DNA of 64,000 bases from Melanocharis versteri. Its lineage: Eukaryota; Chordata; Aves; Passeriformes; Melanocharitidae. The notes below the pieces were generated by a model that ran no database searches, was not told where the DNA came from, and saw only the letters and a program-made list of their open reading frames with translations. Position numbers and translations under genes: made by a program. This document shows, piece after piece, positions 37,901-51,500 of this stretch; positions within the stretch are counted from its first letter, which is position 1; every line of letters starts with the position of its first letter. The stretch is from assembly GCA_013397845.1 (NCBI GenBank), contig VZTG01004593.1, positions 534,761 to 598,760 on the forward strand, given 5' to 3'.

Positions 37901-38753
37901 CATACAATTGGTATCCATGGAAATTATATCGTATCAGGAGCAGCTGATGAACTCCTGGGGAATAAAGATCCCATTTTCATGCAAATATTCTAAATAGCAA
38001 AGAGGTGAGGAAGAAGAATGATTGATAAATAGAATTATTTCTCTCTTAGAATATATTTCAGTATTTTCCTTGAGGCAGCAGTAGATTTTTGAAATTGTGT
38101 TCTTACTGAACACAAATTTTCATAGACCAGTGTGTGAGTATGCAAGTTATAAGGGAGAAAGCAAAATATAAAATAATGCACATTGATTTTGTGTGAAAGT
38201 ATTCTAGATACTCCTTGTGTAATTTAACTTTATTGTCAGAATACAATCCAATAACTTTAGAAGGAGCAGGCGCCTTCCATTTAAAAGCTAGATTGTGAGA
38301 GAGATGAATTGCTTGCAAGGAGCTGGGCGTTGGTGATTAGTGTAGTCTGTGTCACAGGAAAGCTGGGTCTACATGCTCCCTCAGTAATGCACTAAAATCC
38401 TACCTTTCTCTCTGCTTTTAAATGAGAGCAGTATAGTATTCAAAAGACTGCTCTTTCTGTTGTAATTTTATTCCAAATTGTAGAATTTACCTGCGCTGAT
38501 GTGAACATTTTCTTCTGTCCTCCTGCCAGCACATTTTAATGCAGGCTCCTGAAGTGGGATGGTGTTCCAGTCTGTGTATCTGCACAGCCAAGGGTGTAGA
38601 TTAATTTCTTAAATTTGGCTTCCTGAATCCTACTTCTGTTGAAAACTATGGATGGCAGCTTCAGTGAAGTAGATGTTATTATAACACCTCAGAGAGATAG
38701 CAATAGTGGGAAAGAAATACCATTTCCTGACAAAGAATCCTTCTAATACTTCT
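34904..38753. other. Intergenic, no gene recognised
   Basis: Noncoding sequence between the CR1 element and the LTR. Open frames of up to 146 codons (35816-36256, minus) have no recognised domain and no supporting splice pattern. A short TG repeat lies near 36927-36940. Confidence 0.5.
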
Positions 38754-39838
38754 TGGACACCATGGTGGGTTGACCTGGCTGACACCACGTGCCTGCCAAA
38801 GCCACTCTGTCACTCCCCTTCCCAGCTGGACAGGGGAGAGAAAACAGAATGAAAGGCTTGTGGGTTGAGATAAGGACAGAGAGAGATCACTCACCTGGAG
38901 CAGTCACCATCATGAGGAAAACAGACTCGACTTGGGAAAATCAGTAGGATAATGAGAAAGAAAAGCAAATCTTAAAGCCAACTTCCCACTACCCCTGCCT
39001 TCTTTCCAGACTTTATTCTCAAGTCTCCACCTCCTCCCTGCCAGTGGTGCAGGGACACAGGGAATGGGGGCTGTGATCAGTTCATCACACCCTGTCTCTG
39101 TCGCTCCTTCCTCCTCGGGGGAAGGACTCCTCACACTCTGCCCTGCTCCAGCATGGGCTCCCTCCCACAGTAGACAGTCTCCATGAACTTCTCTCGTGTG
39201 AGTCCTTCCCACGGGCTGCAGTTCTTCTCAACTGCTCCAGTGTGGGCCTGCTCCGTGGGCTGCAGTATTTCAGGAACAGATGGCTGCAGCGTGAGTCCGC
39301 CGTGGGGTTACGAGTCCTGGTGGCAAACCTGCTCCAGCACGGGCTCCTCTCTCCATGAGTGCACTGGTCCTGCCAGGAACCAATTCCAGTGTGGCTTTCC
39401 CATAGGGTTAAAGCCTCCTTTGGCTATTCCCCAGCTCCAGTGTGGAGTCATCTACAGGCTGCACGTGGATCTCCGCTACACCATGGATATCCATGGACTA
39501 CAGGGCAATCTCAGCTCTGGCACCTGCAGCATCTCCTCCCCGTCCTTCCGCACTGACCTAGGTGTCTGCAGAGCTGTTGTTTGCTCATATCTCCCTCCTC
39601 TCTCTGGCTGCAATTTGCCATTTTGGGTTTTTTTCCCCCCTTGTTAGTTCTGCTATCCCAGAGACACTACCACCACTGTTGATGGGCTCAGCCTTGGCCA
39701 GCGGTAGGTCCATCCTGGAGTCGCCTAGCATTGGTTCCACTGGACATAGGGGAAGCTTCTGGCAGCTTGTCACAGAAGCCACCTCTGTAGCCCCCCTCCC
39801 ACTACCAAAGTCTTGCCATGCAAACCCAATACAGACAC
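38754..39838. mobile_element. Avian ERV LTR, apparently solo (~1.07 kb)
   Basis: The sequence follows a long avian endogenous-retrovirus LTR that I recognise by its order of segments. These are ggtgggttgacctggctgac, then a 'gacaggggagagaaaacaga' stretch, then cacgggctgcagttcttc, then a series of related gctccagtgtgggc / gggctgcag modules. The end reads through 'gaagcttctggcagcttgtc' to ccatgcaaacccaataca. The 5-mer GACAC occurs at both ends (38756-38760 and 39834-39838) and may be the target-site duplication. No gag, pol or env and no second LTR were found, so it is probably solo. The frames inside it (39183-39647 and 38910-39212) are not genes. Orientation and family name are uncertain. Confidence 0.8.
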
Positions 39839-42800
39839 ATGCACAAAGCACCCTTCCTTAATATTTTTTTCGTTTTAGTAATCAAGATCCTCAAGTCCCT
39901 TTCTCTGCCACTTTCAAAGAATGCTTATAGGACAAAAACACGCACACCAGTTGTGTGAGTTAGCTCCCCTCTTACATCTCTCCTCTAAGGCAAGAACTTA
40001 ATAAAAATGTGGTAGTCACATACATCAACCACCTCTGAATCATAAGGAAAAAAACTATAGAGCTAATTTCTTGCCTTATACATAACCCTGTACTTACCTC
40101 TGCATTGTGGTCATTAGAACTTCTCAGTTAGTAAGATGGGAATCACCATGAGACTGTTGCTGAAAACAAAGGTAGGAAGGGATTGATGCCAGGGACTAGA
40201 GCTGATGGGGTCTTGATCCATTTTGTAGGCAAAGCCTTCCTTAGGGGAGTTGTCTGGACCATCAACACTGTCAGCAATCTAATCAAACGCACTTACGGTA
40301 CATTTGGTGGACACTTTAACGGGGATCAGCATTGTATCAGTTAACACACACGCTTCCCCCTCAGTCTGATGAACAGACATATAACAGCATATTTCTGGGA
40401 TTATGTTCCTGTAAACTCAGGCAGTTACTGTTTGGTTTCTATCCTGCATCACCATTGATTGTCTCAAGATTTTGGTTTGGTGTGGTCTATTTAAGATGCA
40501 ACTTAGTCACCTGAAGGTAAATACCAAAGATATTCACAGCCAGTCCTTAGTAGGAAAAGGGGACAGGGAGGGAAAGAGGGTCATTAAGTCTCACTGACTC
40601 TTCCCCTTTTTTTTTTTAGGTTGTGGACAAATCAAGGTCAAACACTTCTAACCAAAGTGGTACATGAGACTAATGTGTCTAAAGTGTGATAGTTTCTTTC
40701 ATCAGTTGTGTCTGAGGAAAGTATTGCATTCAGCTGTGTTAGACTTCCAGCATGAATGAGGAGTTAGTTGGGCTGATTGGGTCTTGCTCCAGGCAATTAC
40801 ACAGGTAATTGCCCTCAAGGCTGTGCTCACTGCCAGTCTCCATAACCGCTCTTCTGCCACTCTCCACCCTGATAAAAGAGAAAACAAAATCACTACATCT
40901 GGGGAAAAAACCCCATCCGAAACACTGAAAGTATCTGTGAGGGAGAAATATAGGAAAAGGTTATTAAGGAGTGTAAGAGTTAGCCAACAGAACACAATAG
41001 ATGAGTTTGCAACGGGATTCAGTAGATAAAAAACCAAGCATGACTTTTGGACTATGCCATGGAGAAGAAAGAAATTATCCTTCCTCACAGGACTGTTCTG
41101 CAAGGTATCCTGCACACAGGTAGGTGCTAAGGTCCTGTCTAGGGCAGTTTCTGCTTTAGGTAATACACAGAGGGTGTAAAGATAATTAGGAACGCAGGGA
41201 TGAGGGGAGAACTCAAAATGGGTAACCCTTTAAATTATGCCTGAATGGCACTGAGGTGTTCCCAAATATTTGAAGTTATAGGGACGGACTACTTGGCTCA
41301 GAAGCCTGTAACAGGGGACTGTTATGGGACTAAGGGGCTAAGTATGGTAAAATAAAAAAAGGAGGAAAATTAAATATTTGGAGGAATTTTATTCTGAGAG
41401 TATCACTGCAAACCTGTGACAGCAATGCAGCTTTGGGGACCAAACCATTGTTGCTCAAAAATCTCTAGCTTGATTTGTATTCCAAAGCAACAAATACTTA
41501 AAGGTTTGGGTTTTTTTTTCTTTCTTTATTCCTTTTCCTGCTGCTGTTCAGTGGAGTGTTGTACATACTTATGTGCTAGTATAAATCAGTCATGGGCTGA
41601 TACAACAGAAAATGTTGGCATGAGTGTTTGCTTAGGAGAGATTTTTTTTCACACCATATTGACTTGTCCCTGCTATGGTGAACATGCTACCACGGTTTCC
41701 ACTGCAATCCACATTGTCAAGCATCTGCAATTTGTTGCAATAAAACTTCCAGCCTGAAATTTCCCTCCTGCTGTTTAGTCCCAGTGCAGAGGATTTGTAC
41801 ATTTAAAACACTTATTTTAAATGCTTCCTAAACTAGATTATCAGGATAACTGCTGATGTTTCCACCTGCAAGTATTTTCCCTGGAGAAGAGTTTGACAGT
41901 GTGGTGGTCTCACGGTAGGAAGGGACAACATCATGACATTGGGATACCAAATGTCACTTGTGTGATACAGGTCAGAAACACTGAGTATTTAATAAAACAC
42001 CTAAATTTCCCCGATTGCTTTGATAATATAGTGATTGCTGAGCCTGCCAAGTAAATTATTAATTTTGAGTATGTACTTCTCTTGTGGCTGGCAGCCACCT
42101 TTCTAACTGGTTGGGACTATCAGGCTAAGGCAGAAGCCTTTAAACAGAGATTAACAAGCAGGTTAACTTCTAGCACATAAATAATCTGTATTCTTTAAAA
42201 GGTTGTGTGTGTATTTAAAGAACAAAATACCAGAGCATGCCTTTCTAGCCCTTCCTCACTACTCTTTCATGTACCAAGACCACCAGGACCTTTCTGTGAC
42301 CAGTGTTTGTAGTTGTAGCAAATCTCCCCACCGTTTTTAAGAGCTGGTATGATAGCTTTCTACTGCTTCCAGAGAATAGTCATGCTCAGTTGTTGGGCAA
42401 TACTCAGCATACTCCAACAAGGAAATTTTTCTTGTCTTAGAGAGGTAGAAGTGAAAGGTTGACATGAAGGTGATTTGAGGGTTCCTCCTCTACAGCTTCA
42501 GCTGTGAAGAGAGAAGGTCCAGCACGGCTGACATGAGCAAGGAAGGACATGTGTGCATGTGCTGTGTTTAGGGTTTAGTCCCTTACCTGTAAACTGAAAT
42601 TCTACTTGCTTGTGTTAAGAGCTGTTTTGGTCAGCCCTTTTTTAATTTTCAGTCTCTTACAAACTGGTATTTATGTGTAAAGGGTACCTGCCATCATTCT
42701 CAAATATGGCACTGATTAAAAAAGACCCAAAAGCAAAACAACATCTGCTTCCCAAACTCTGGGAACTGATGTTCTCTTTTCTTTACTCCACCCCTCACAT

Positions 42801-45503
42801 GCTTGCAGATTAACAGTGCAAAGCCAAAGGGAAAGAAACCAAGGACTCAGTATTATCCACCTTGCCTTTGACTCTCTTCACACTCTGTCACAACCTTAAT
42901 GTAATTTAAGATACCTAAGAGGTATTCATGGATATGCTGTCTGGTGCTCTGAATCTTAGGGAGCCTTTTAAAAAATGTATGAATTTGTAATATAAAACAG
43001 GTAGTTGTGTGAGTCAGCTAAAGCCATGCTTACTTGATCATGGATAAGTGGCAGTGAATGCAGTATTGCTTGCAATATCCAAGGGGGATATGTATCCACC
43101 TGTGATTAACCTTCCTTCGCCATGAAATGTCACAGTTGGTACATACACACAGAGCACAAAGAATACATATTTGTCAGTAAAAAGAAGACTGAATGAAAGA
43201 AATCATGAAATGACATTTTTCAGTAGTTTTGTCATAACTGGAGCATGGAGGAAAATTGCTTTCTGTAAATCTTGGCCCAAAAGAACAAAACACATTTCTT
43301 TCCAGTTGGGAAGCTGTACTCATAGACATAATGAAAGCATTGTGAGCTCTGACTTTTGCAAACTCTGATAGAAACCAATCTGCAATCTTGACAGATATGA
43401 TCTTTTGCAGGATGCACTGTTCATTTACAGCAGCTAGAGACCTCAATTAATTTATGAATGAGGACGGCAGGCTGTGAACTCCCCAGCTCAGTCTAGGTGG
43501 AGATGTCCCTGTCTGAATCTATGTTCTGGTAATTTAAAAAGATTTATACAAAGCTTTTCTTTCATTTTGAGAGTAGATTAAAATTCTAATGGAAACCATT
43601 TGTATGCATTTGTTGAATTGAATAATATTTATTGCTGTATGAAAGGGGGAGTGAAATAAGAAAGAAATGCTTAAAAACCTTGCTATCAATAAAGTTAGTG
43701 AGGCAGGAATAAATAAGTACAGAGGCAGAAAGAGCCCAAACCAGAAAGTAATACTTAGTACAGCCTGTAGAAACCCCAAGTGTTTTATAAAAACATAATG
43801 AAAGCAATTTGCACCTGTTTCTGAACAAATAGATAATAGGATGCTATCCTACTCAGTGTGCATGGTCTCTCAGTTCTTTAACTCATCTAGGCAGATACAC
43901 CCTGAAGAAAGTACAGCTTCATCACAGACGTACTGATTGCAGCTCATAAAATGCACAGTCATTCTGGTAGGGTTGTGATTTTTTGAGGAGGATGTGATGG
44001 TCACACAACATATTCATTTATTCCTGGAAAAACTTTTTGAAAGCTCCTAGATGACTTCACAGCAAAAATCCAATTGCGGGAGAAGATATTATTAAGACTT
44101 ATGCTTCTGAAGCCCATTAACCCATTACCTTTGTTCCAATGCGACTATATTGGCTGGGACGAAGTTTCAGGATTTTCTTTTGAAGGAATGGCTTACAAGC
44201 ACCACACAGAGACATGTGCCAGCACAACATGACTGTATACGGGAGGAGGAATAAACTAGAAGTATGCCTGATCAAGAATTACTATAATTTTACTTGGCAG
44301 TTGTTTTCTCTGAGCTGTGATCAATAGAGTCAACCTGTGGGAATTTTGCATGAAAAGGAGCACGTAAACATCTGAGCTGTTTCTGAAAAGACTTCTTGGT
44401 GAAAGAAATGTACTTTCATTAGCTGAAATGGTAAAGCGATTGCAGGTTCTCCTAGTAACAGTGCACACAGATGCAAAAGTATTCTCCCTGAATGACTCAG
44501 AGCTGGGATCCTGTTTCCACATCTGAATGCAGAAGTCCAGGCATGATTACAGTAATGTAGATATGCTAAAGTAAATTTTGGCAAGGACTGCAACAAGCTC
44601 AGCTAGCATGTGGTACAGCCATGTGCACCAGAATAAAGGAAGGGCTGTCAGAAGGGAAAGTAGTTCTGAGGAAGGGGCCAGTTCCTGGTGGGATGGGCTG
44701 TGGCAGGCAAGAACACGCTGACAAACTAGTAAGATTTGAAAGCATACATTCTGTATGCTCTCAAGTTAGTTCATATAATGCATATATTATCCTGAAATGC
44801 TCAAACATATCTGGGAAAAACAATATCAACTAATAAAATATCGTTCTTCTTTGGGCATTCCTCATGCCAAAATCATGAATTTAATTCCACTGGTCTGAAG
44901 ATAAAGTGACTTTTGATGATAAATATCTGGATATAAATGAAGAACTAATGCAGGATGATACAGACATCCTAAAACGATGAGGGTTAGTTGTGATAGTATC
45001 GATGTGTTTTAAAGGCTGACCAAATTAAACCTAGAACCAATTAATGACATTTTTATTCACATTAAATAGTATTTTGTTTTCTCTGTAATTCCATTGATGA
45101 TTTTTTAATTTCTAGTAAGAATTTCATCCATGAAAACCAGAGTTCACAGAGCATAAAAGGATAGGAATCTCATTAAAATCAATAATATTTTCATTAATTT
45201 CTAAAAGATATCAGCCGAAAAGATAAAGTGCTATCCTTTAAAGTGTATCCATATGTTGATAAACTTTTTAAAAAGGTAAAAATTTGGCTCATTTTTCCAA
45301 GTATTTGAGCATGTAGGCCAGGTTTTTCAGAAGAGAAGAGAGGCTCCGCCAAGCTATCCAACAGCATTTCTTTTCTGGGCTATCTGGTGGCAAAAGCATG
45401 CATAAATTACTATCCCTTTATTGTATGACCACCAGGAATGTAAATATTTTCTTCCTACCTTTTATCTTGACTTACGTTTCATTGAACTATCTAGTGTGTG
45501 TGT

Positions 45504-45505
<2 letters not shown>
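39839..45505. other. Intergenic, no gene recognised
   Basis: AT-rich noncoding DNA. Open frames reach at most 137 codons (40702-41115, minus), without recognisable domains. No named repeat was found. Confidence 0.5.

Positions 45506-45535
<30 letters not shown>
45506..45535 (+). repeat. Poly-T run of 30
   Basis: Thirty consecutive T bases following a short TG stretch. This could be a simple repeat or the A-tail trace of a minus-strand retroposed sequence. No retroposed body was recognised to its right. Confidence 0.9.
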
Positions 45536-45537
<2 letters not shown>

Positions 45538-48500
45538 ATGGGAGGGGGGCAGTAAATTAAAAGACTGCATTTTTCTTCCACACGCATTCTTCACTGCCTT
45601 TAGGGATTTCATTTGACAAAGGCCTCGCTAATGGAAATGCAAATTTTCTACCTGCCATAGAGTACTTTCAACTTGCTGTTTGTCATAACAACACATTCCT
45701 CAAAAGCATGGCTATTTTGACTTCCCAGAAGCCAGGGGAATTCTGTCTGCACCTACCAGGGCTCTGCTTGTCCTAGCAGACAGTAAAGAACATTTTTATG
45801 TAAATTTGAATGAGAAATATTAGCCTCTTCAGTTCTCTGCTATAAATAAAAACCTACATAGATTGAAAGTCTTATTAATCTTTGATTTATTGTAGCCAGT
45901 CACCCATTTCCAGTTTAGTAGTTTTGTTACATGTTAATAGACAGCAACTTCTTTCATTTTCTAGTGATACATTAGTGATTCTGGGTTTGATAATATTCCA
46001 TCTAATCTAACCTTATATTTTGAGGGTTGGTTGTAGAAAACTACATGGAGAACAGTGGAGAGATCCTTGGGCTACATGATTTAATAGATTAGAAAATGTC
46101 CTTTGCCTTTTACTGTTCTACTCTAAATAGATCAGGCAGCCTCACCAAATTTTAGTAGTATAATTATGCAACACACTTTTAAGAGCAGAAATAGAGAAAT
46201 GAGTCTCTGTGTTGTCACATTTGTGTAAGAACTGAGAAAAAAAGCTTTCTATCCTCAGTAAGAGAAAACTTTTCATTCACTTTTTGAGAATTTGTACTTT
46301 TATTACTATCTAAATCTCAGTGGCCACAAAGGGTTGTGTTTAAGGCAAACAGTAAATGAAATCCTCATGCTTTTCAAGTAGTCTGCCAAATTCACAGTGA
46401 CTTGGGAAATTCAGGAATTTGTGTGCCATATGTTAGTCCAGACAAACAATACCAACAGTATATTTTTACATAGCTAACATTCATGTTTGACAGCCTTCCC
46501 TAGTGTACTTTCTAGCCTAAGCAATACGTTCTCCAACTCTTCTCTCCCTGAAACCATTTCCTTTGAGTAATCACACTTCTTTTTTCAGTCCTGACCCCTA
46601 TTTTCTTTCTTAATTTTGTCTATTCTTTTCTTTCCTGAGGGCTCTACTTATTCCTGTGAAATTGTAGCATTTCGTCACCTCTACTGTCCTTGAGTTTTTC
46701 TTCCCTTCCTGATCCACTCATCCTTCACTAGTGCCCTTTACAAAGCGTCTCTCACCATTCATGCTTTGTCTCAAAGAGGAGGGAAGGCCCTTTCCTTCTC
46801 TGCCCAGTTCAACCCTTGGATGTAAGCAGAACTATTGAAACTCATGGCTAGTGCTAATACCTCACCCCAGCAACTTCTGCAGTTCACACTCTCCATGTTA
46901 AACCAGGGCCCTGTAGCATCATTTAAAAAATGAAATGCCATGGTGTCACTCCTGCCTGAACAGGCAGGCACTTCTTGTAGGCATCGTCTAGGTTCTAGCT
47001 CCAAATTGTATTTCGGTGATTGAAGAATAGTTAAGGAGCTAAATGCCTGACAGGTATGGATGGATACTCTTGCTTGTACAGGTGTTATGGTAACACAGAC
47101 AGCAAAAGAAAACGGAAGTTCTCACATGATAATGATCTTCACACACATAGATTCTCCCCTCTGCACAGAGTGGAGGAGACCAGCAGCAGGGCTGCTCATC
47201 GTGAAGGCAAAGAGTGGTTTCAAAATGCTCCTTACTGCAAAGAGACCATTCCACTGAAATGGAGGAGGCTTTCCAAGGCTAGAGTTGCAATGGAGTATAT
47301 GCTTAGCTGTAGAGATTGTAATGTTCCACAGTTTATTTGAATTATTAAAATGCAATACTGCACAATAATCATTATTGCAGAGCTTCAAAACACTTACTGA
47401 CAATGTGGTCTTGGCAAAGTAAGTATGAGTCTTTTTAATGTATAGTTGTTGCAACAGAGAAAAAGGAAACCTGTGTTTCATACTAAGCTGTGCTTTCCAG
47501 AGAGATAGAAGGCATTGACTCTAATATCGATTCCATGCAGATTTCTGTTGCTTTATATTTTAAAAATACCCCTCCTCCCCATCCTCTCTCAGCAGATCAG
47601 ATGTCACTTCACTTTCCTTTTCTTGAAATAACACTGGAAGCAGATTGTTGACAGCTTCAGGCTTCTGCACAGTCAGCAATACAAGAGAACAGTATAGACA
47701 GGAACAGAAGTCAAATGGCCTCCCAGGAGCTCCAACCCATTAAAACAATTGCTAAGGGCACAAGAGCACAATAAACATCTGTGGTTTGTCTCCCCAGCAC
47801 ACCACATGCCTTTCAGTTTGCCTCTGCATGGAAATGGGCTTGAGTGGTCTGATTGGACCCAGATGTGAACTTGCGGAGTTCAAGGCTTTCCAGGGCTTGG
47901 ATTTTGGTTCCAGGCTGAGGCTAGGAGTCCTTGTAAAGTTAGGTTCCAGATCAATGCTTCCTCAGATTTGACAGCTCTTTAACAGTACTTTCTGTTATTG
48001 GCTCTGCTCTGCTCTTTGCGAGCATCCTGATGTACTTGACAGACCTCATTTGAACTAAATGCTGCAATGAAGAAAGTAAGCACTTTCCTAAGGTTCCCAG
48101 GGCAGGCTGCCTTGCTTGAGTCAGTCACTGTTTTTAGCAAAACTGGTATAAAAACATATGCCTTGCCACATAATCATCAAGTTGCTGATACAGAACATGG
48201 ACAGAGAAGAGGAATAGCACCACCAAAGATTTCTTACAACAGAATAGATAAAGCAAAAATATCAGGGAGAGCCAAGCACTGTCCTAGAGATGTTGCAAGA
48301 GAGCATGGATGGAAGCTGGATGACTGTCTTGGATGAACAATGTCACAGGAGCTATCACTCACTGGTGACTTAGATAGGAGAGATCAGTGTCTGCCCGTTT
48401 TGAAGTTGCACACTCGGTGCTGCAGCTCTGCCATGCAGAAACAGTGTATCTTTCTCACTAGGAACTGGAGATGATATTTGCAGGTACTGGAAACGAGACA

Positions 48501-51500
48501 GTAAATCCCAGAACCAGGCAGAGTATAGATGGAGGGAGCAAAGCAAATGAATGTTATCTTTCACTCTGCAAAGCTTTTGGTATAGGAATTGTTTAATGAC
48601 AGAGCTGATTCCTGGAAAAACTGTCAGGAAAAGAAGACTAGAAATAAAGAGAGCTTAGGACTGCTACAGGATGCCCAGTGCAGAAAGGAGATGAGTCTGG
48701 TTCCTAACTTTGCAGTGAGGGGTGAGGGAGGTCTTGTCAGCGCTGCTGGGACAAGTTTAAGGGATGTAAGCAGAGAGGATAATCACAGCACTCTGGCGGG
48801 TGGGAAGGCATTACAATAGAAAGGATGACCTGCACAGAGTGAGTTACTGCCAGATGGCTCCCAGCTGGGGGACTTAAGGAGACTGTGATCTGGCTTAATC
48901 AAATGCCTGGCACCTTCTCTCCCTGCAGTGTCCAGAAAGACAGCCCTCACTGCCAGTGATAGAAAGAATCAGGACTGATGAGACTGCCTTTTACAAACAC
49001 AGTCTGGGCAGTGCATGTAATTCTTTTTGTTGGCTTCCTCTCAGTGGCATTACCTTGAATATGAGGAAATTAAGGAGAAAAATTGCTATGAGCTTTGTAG
49101 GCCCTTTATCGCTTTAATCTCCTCTCCGCTCTGCCTTCTATTTTCCTGTCTCTTGTCATCCATCTTTGCAGAGACAGTGACCAAGTTAAGCTAAACAGCC
49201 TTTTAGATTTGTTTGCAATTGGTTTGATTTCTGCTTTCAGAAACGGTTCGAAATTTTCTAAATGTGTTATTTTCACTAGGACTAAATTTTCAATGCAAAT
49301 TCTGGGAATGCTAGAACAAGAATTCAACATATCTACTGGATTTAGGGAGGGGAAAAAACATGTCATGTCTATGGGGTGGAAAAGTAGACTACATAATTTC
49401 TGTGATTCCCTTTAGCAGGACACAAGGGAAAGCAAGAAAGGCTGCATTTGGGAGCACTTGCCATTATAGAAACTTGAGATGGTGGTTGTTAAGGTTTGGT
49501 GTTGCAAGAGGCTCTAAAGTAACTGGCTGAGCCTTCTGGATAGTCAGTGCAGAGCCTGCAAGGGCTGCTTGTGTTAAGTTGTATTGATTGTCTTGTGTAT
49601 AATTTAATAATGTTGAAGTCTGCTTTCTTTCCTTGCAGCTATAGACTGCATCTGTCCTTGTTGGAGTGTTCCCATGGCAATCGTGGGTTGGAATTGTATT
49701 AGTTTGATTTATTCAATAAATAAGTAGAAAAATAAAACAAGATAATTACCCAACAATGAATAGCTACCATATGAACACAGTGAAAACTACACCAAAGGCC
49801 ACTGGCAACAGGCAATGTTTCTGGTTTAAAAGCAGTGCAGAGATCCCCAATGTAATTTTTTTGGCCTTCATTGGCCCTTTCTCCATTAGGTGTCAGGCTC
49901 TGTAGCTTACACAAGTTTCACTGTGTACCAAATGTCTCTCCTGGCTTCTCATGTCCCTACCATTGTTATTCTCGCCTAAGCAGTGGCAGCAGCTTTTATG
50001 TGCTCTTACAGCTTAGTCTGTATAGTAGGCACATTTGCAGGGAAGAAAGTTCCCTCTTTCCTCCCCAGAGAAGTGGTACAAAAACCTGTGCTAGTAAAAC
50101 ACACATCTATGCTTCAGCTGAGATTTGCTCTCCTAACAGTCCATTACGTGAACATGCAGGCAGGCTGCTAACAGGCCTCCAAATCACTCAGAAAGCCAGC
50201 ACTGCTGTGGGATATGGGGATCTGGCTGGACTCTTGATAACCTTGGGGCAGACAGAGACATGACACAAGGGGCCTTTTGCAAGGGGTATTGCAGTGAAGC
50301 TTCTGCCATTCTGGAAGAACAAGATAGACAGGTTACTTAGAGACTAGGAAGACTTTGGTAGCAGCTCATAAGGAAATCACATCTGATGCTTAAAACACAG
50401 AACCATAGGTCACTTCTTTTACAACGTGGTTTGAGTCAGCTTTCAAATCCCTGCTCAGAAATGTGAGGAGCCTGGGCTCCTGCTACAGTGGCACACCTTT
50501 TGGTGCAGCACTGAATGGGAGAGGTGTAAATGCAGCAGTGCATTCAACGCTGACTATAAAACTTGACTTGGGCTTCCCCGAACGCTTGCTCTGAGTTCTG
50601 GAAGCTGCTGACAGCTAACCACCGCCAAGGCACTCTAACTACCAGTGCCAGTAGAAAACTAGACTATCTTTGCCATGACTCCTTGTATGTTTGGGACAGG
50701 GGTATACAGCAGGAATGGCTGCTTCTGAACAGTCAGTCCAGGGCTGTCTGCTGACTGAAAGGTGCTTGTGTTTCAGTCAAGAACCACTGAAAATACTAAA
50801 TTTCATAAAAACTGACAGGACAAGAAAAATATTTTTTCTGAATGTTCAACACACTGCCGATCAGAATGTGTTATACAAGATGCACCCAGTGGTGTTCAAC
50901 CATCATACTAAGCTAGGCTTTTAATCAGAAATAGACACTGTTATGCCTTTGAAGATCTCCTTTTTGTCCAGAGGATCTCACAGAAGTGCAAAACTTCCTA
51001 AGAGCGTCTGCTGACTGGCTGAAGACATGTCTCACTATGAAAGCTTCTAAACTGATGTTCGCAAACTGGGTAGAATGCTCATTGAAAGGCAGCTGTAATA
51101 TAAGCTAACATTTGAGGCTCTTGTAGGGAACTGTGGATCCTGTTTCAAACCTCATTTCCATGAGAATTACATCAGCACTCAAGTCTCCCACTGCTGTTGG
51201 TGGAAATGTTTTTGGAATTAGAGGTAAAATATCAGTGCCTTTGTGGAAACACTGTCTTTACGAGACGATTCCCATGACTACAGCCTGTTGCCAGCATTAG
51301 GCCTGTAGAAACTGGGAGACCTGAGGTCTGTTTCTTGACTCTGCTCTTGGCCTGCTGTGCCTGTAACTCTTATCACCTCTCTGTAAAAGAGGGATAAAGC
51401 TTGGCTTCTTTTGTACAATGTTATGAGCACTTCAAAGAGCAATGTTTCAAAAGAACTAAGTTTTATTAGGAATCTCTGTTCTCACCTCCTCCTTGCCCCT

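Noticed and set aside
38910..39861. Several 80-154 codon frames near 39 kb
   Set aside because: They lie inside the LTR and derive from its GC-rich modules; there is no gag, pol or env similarity.
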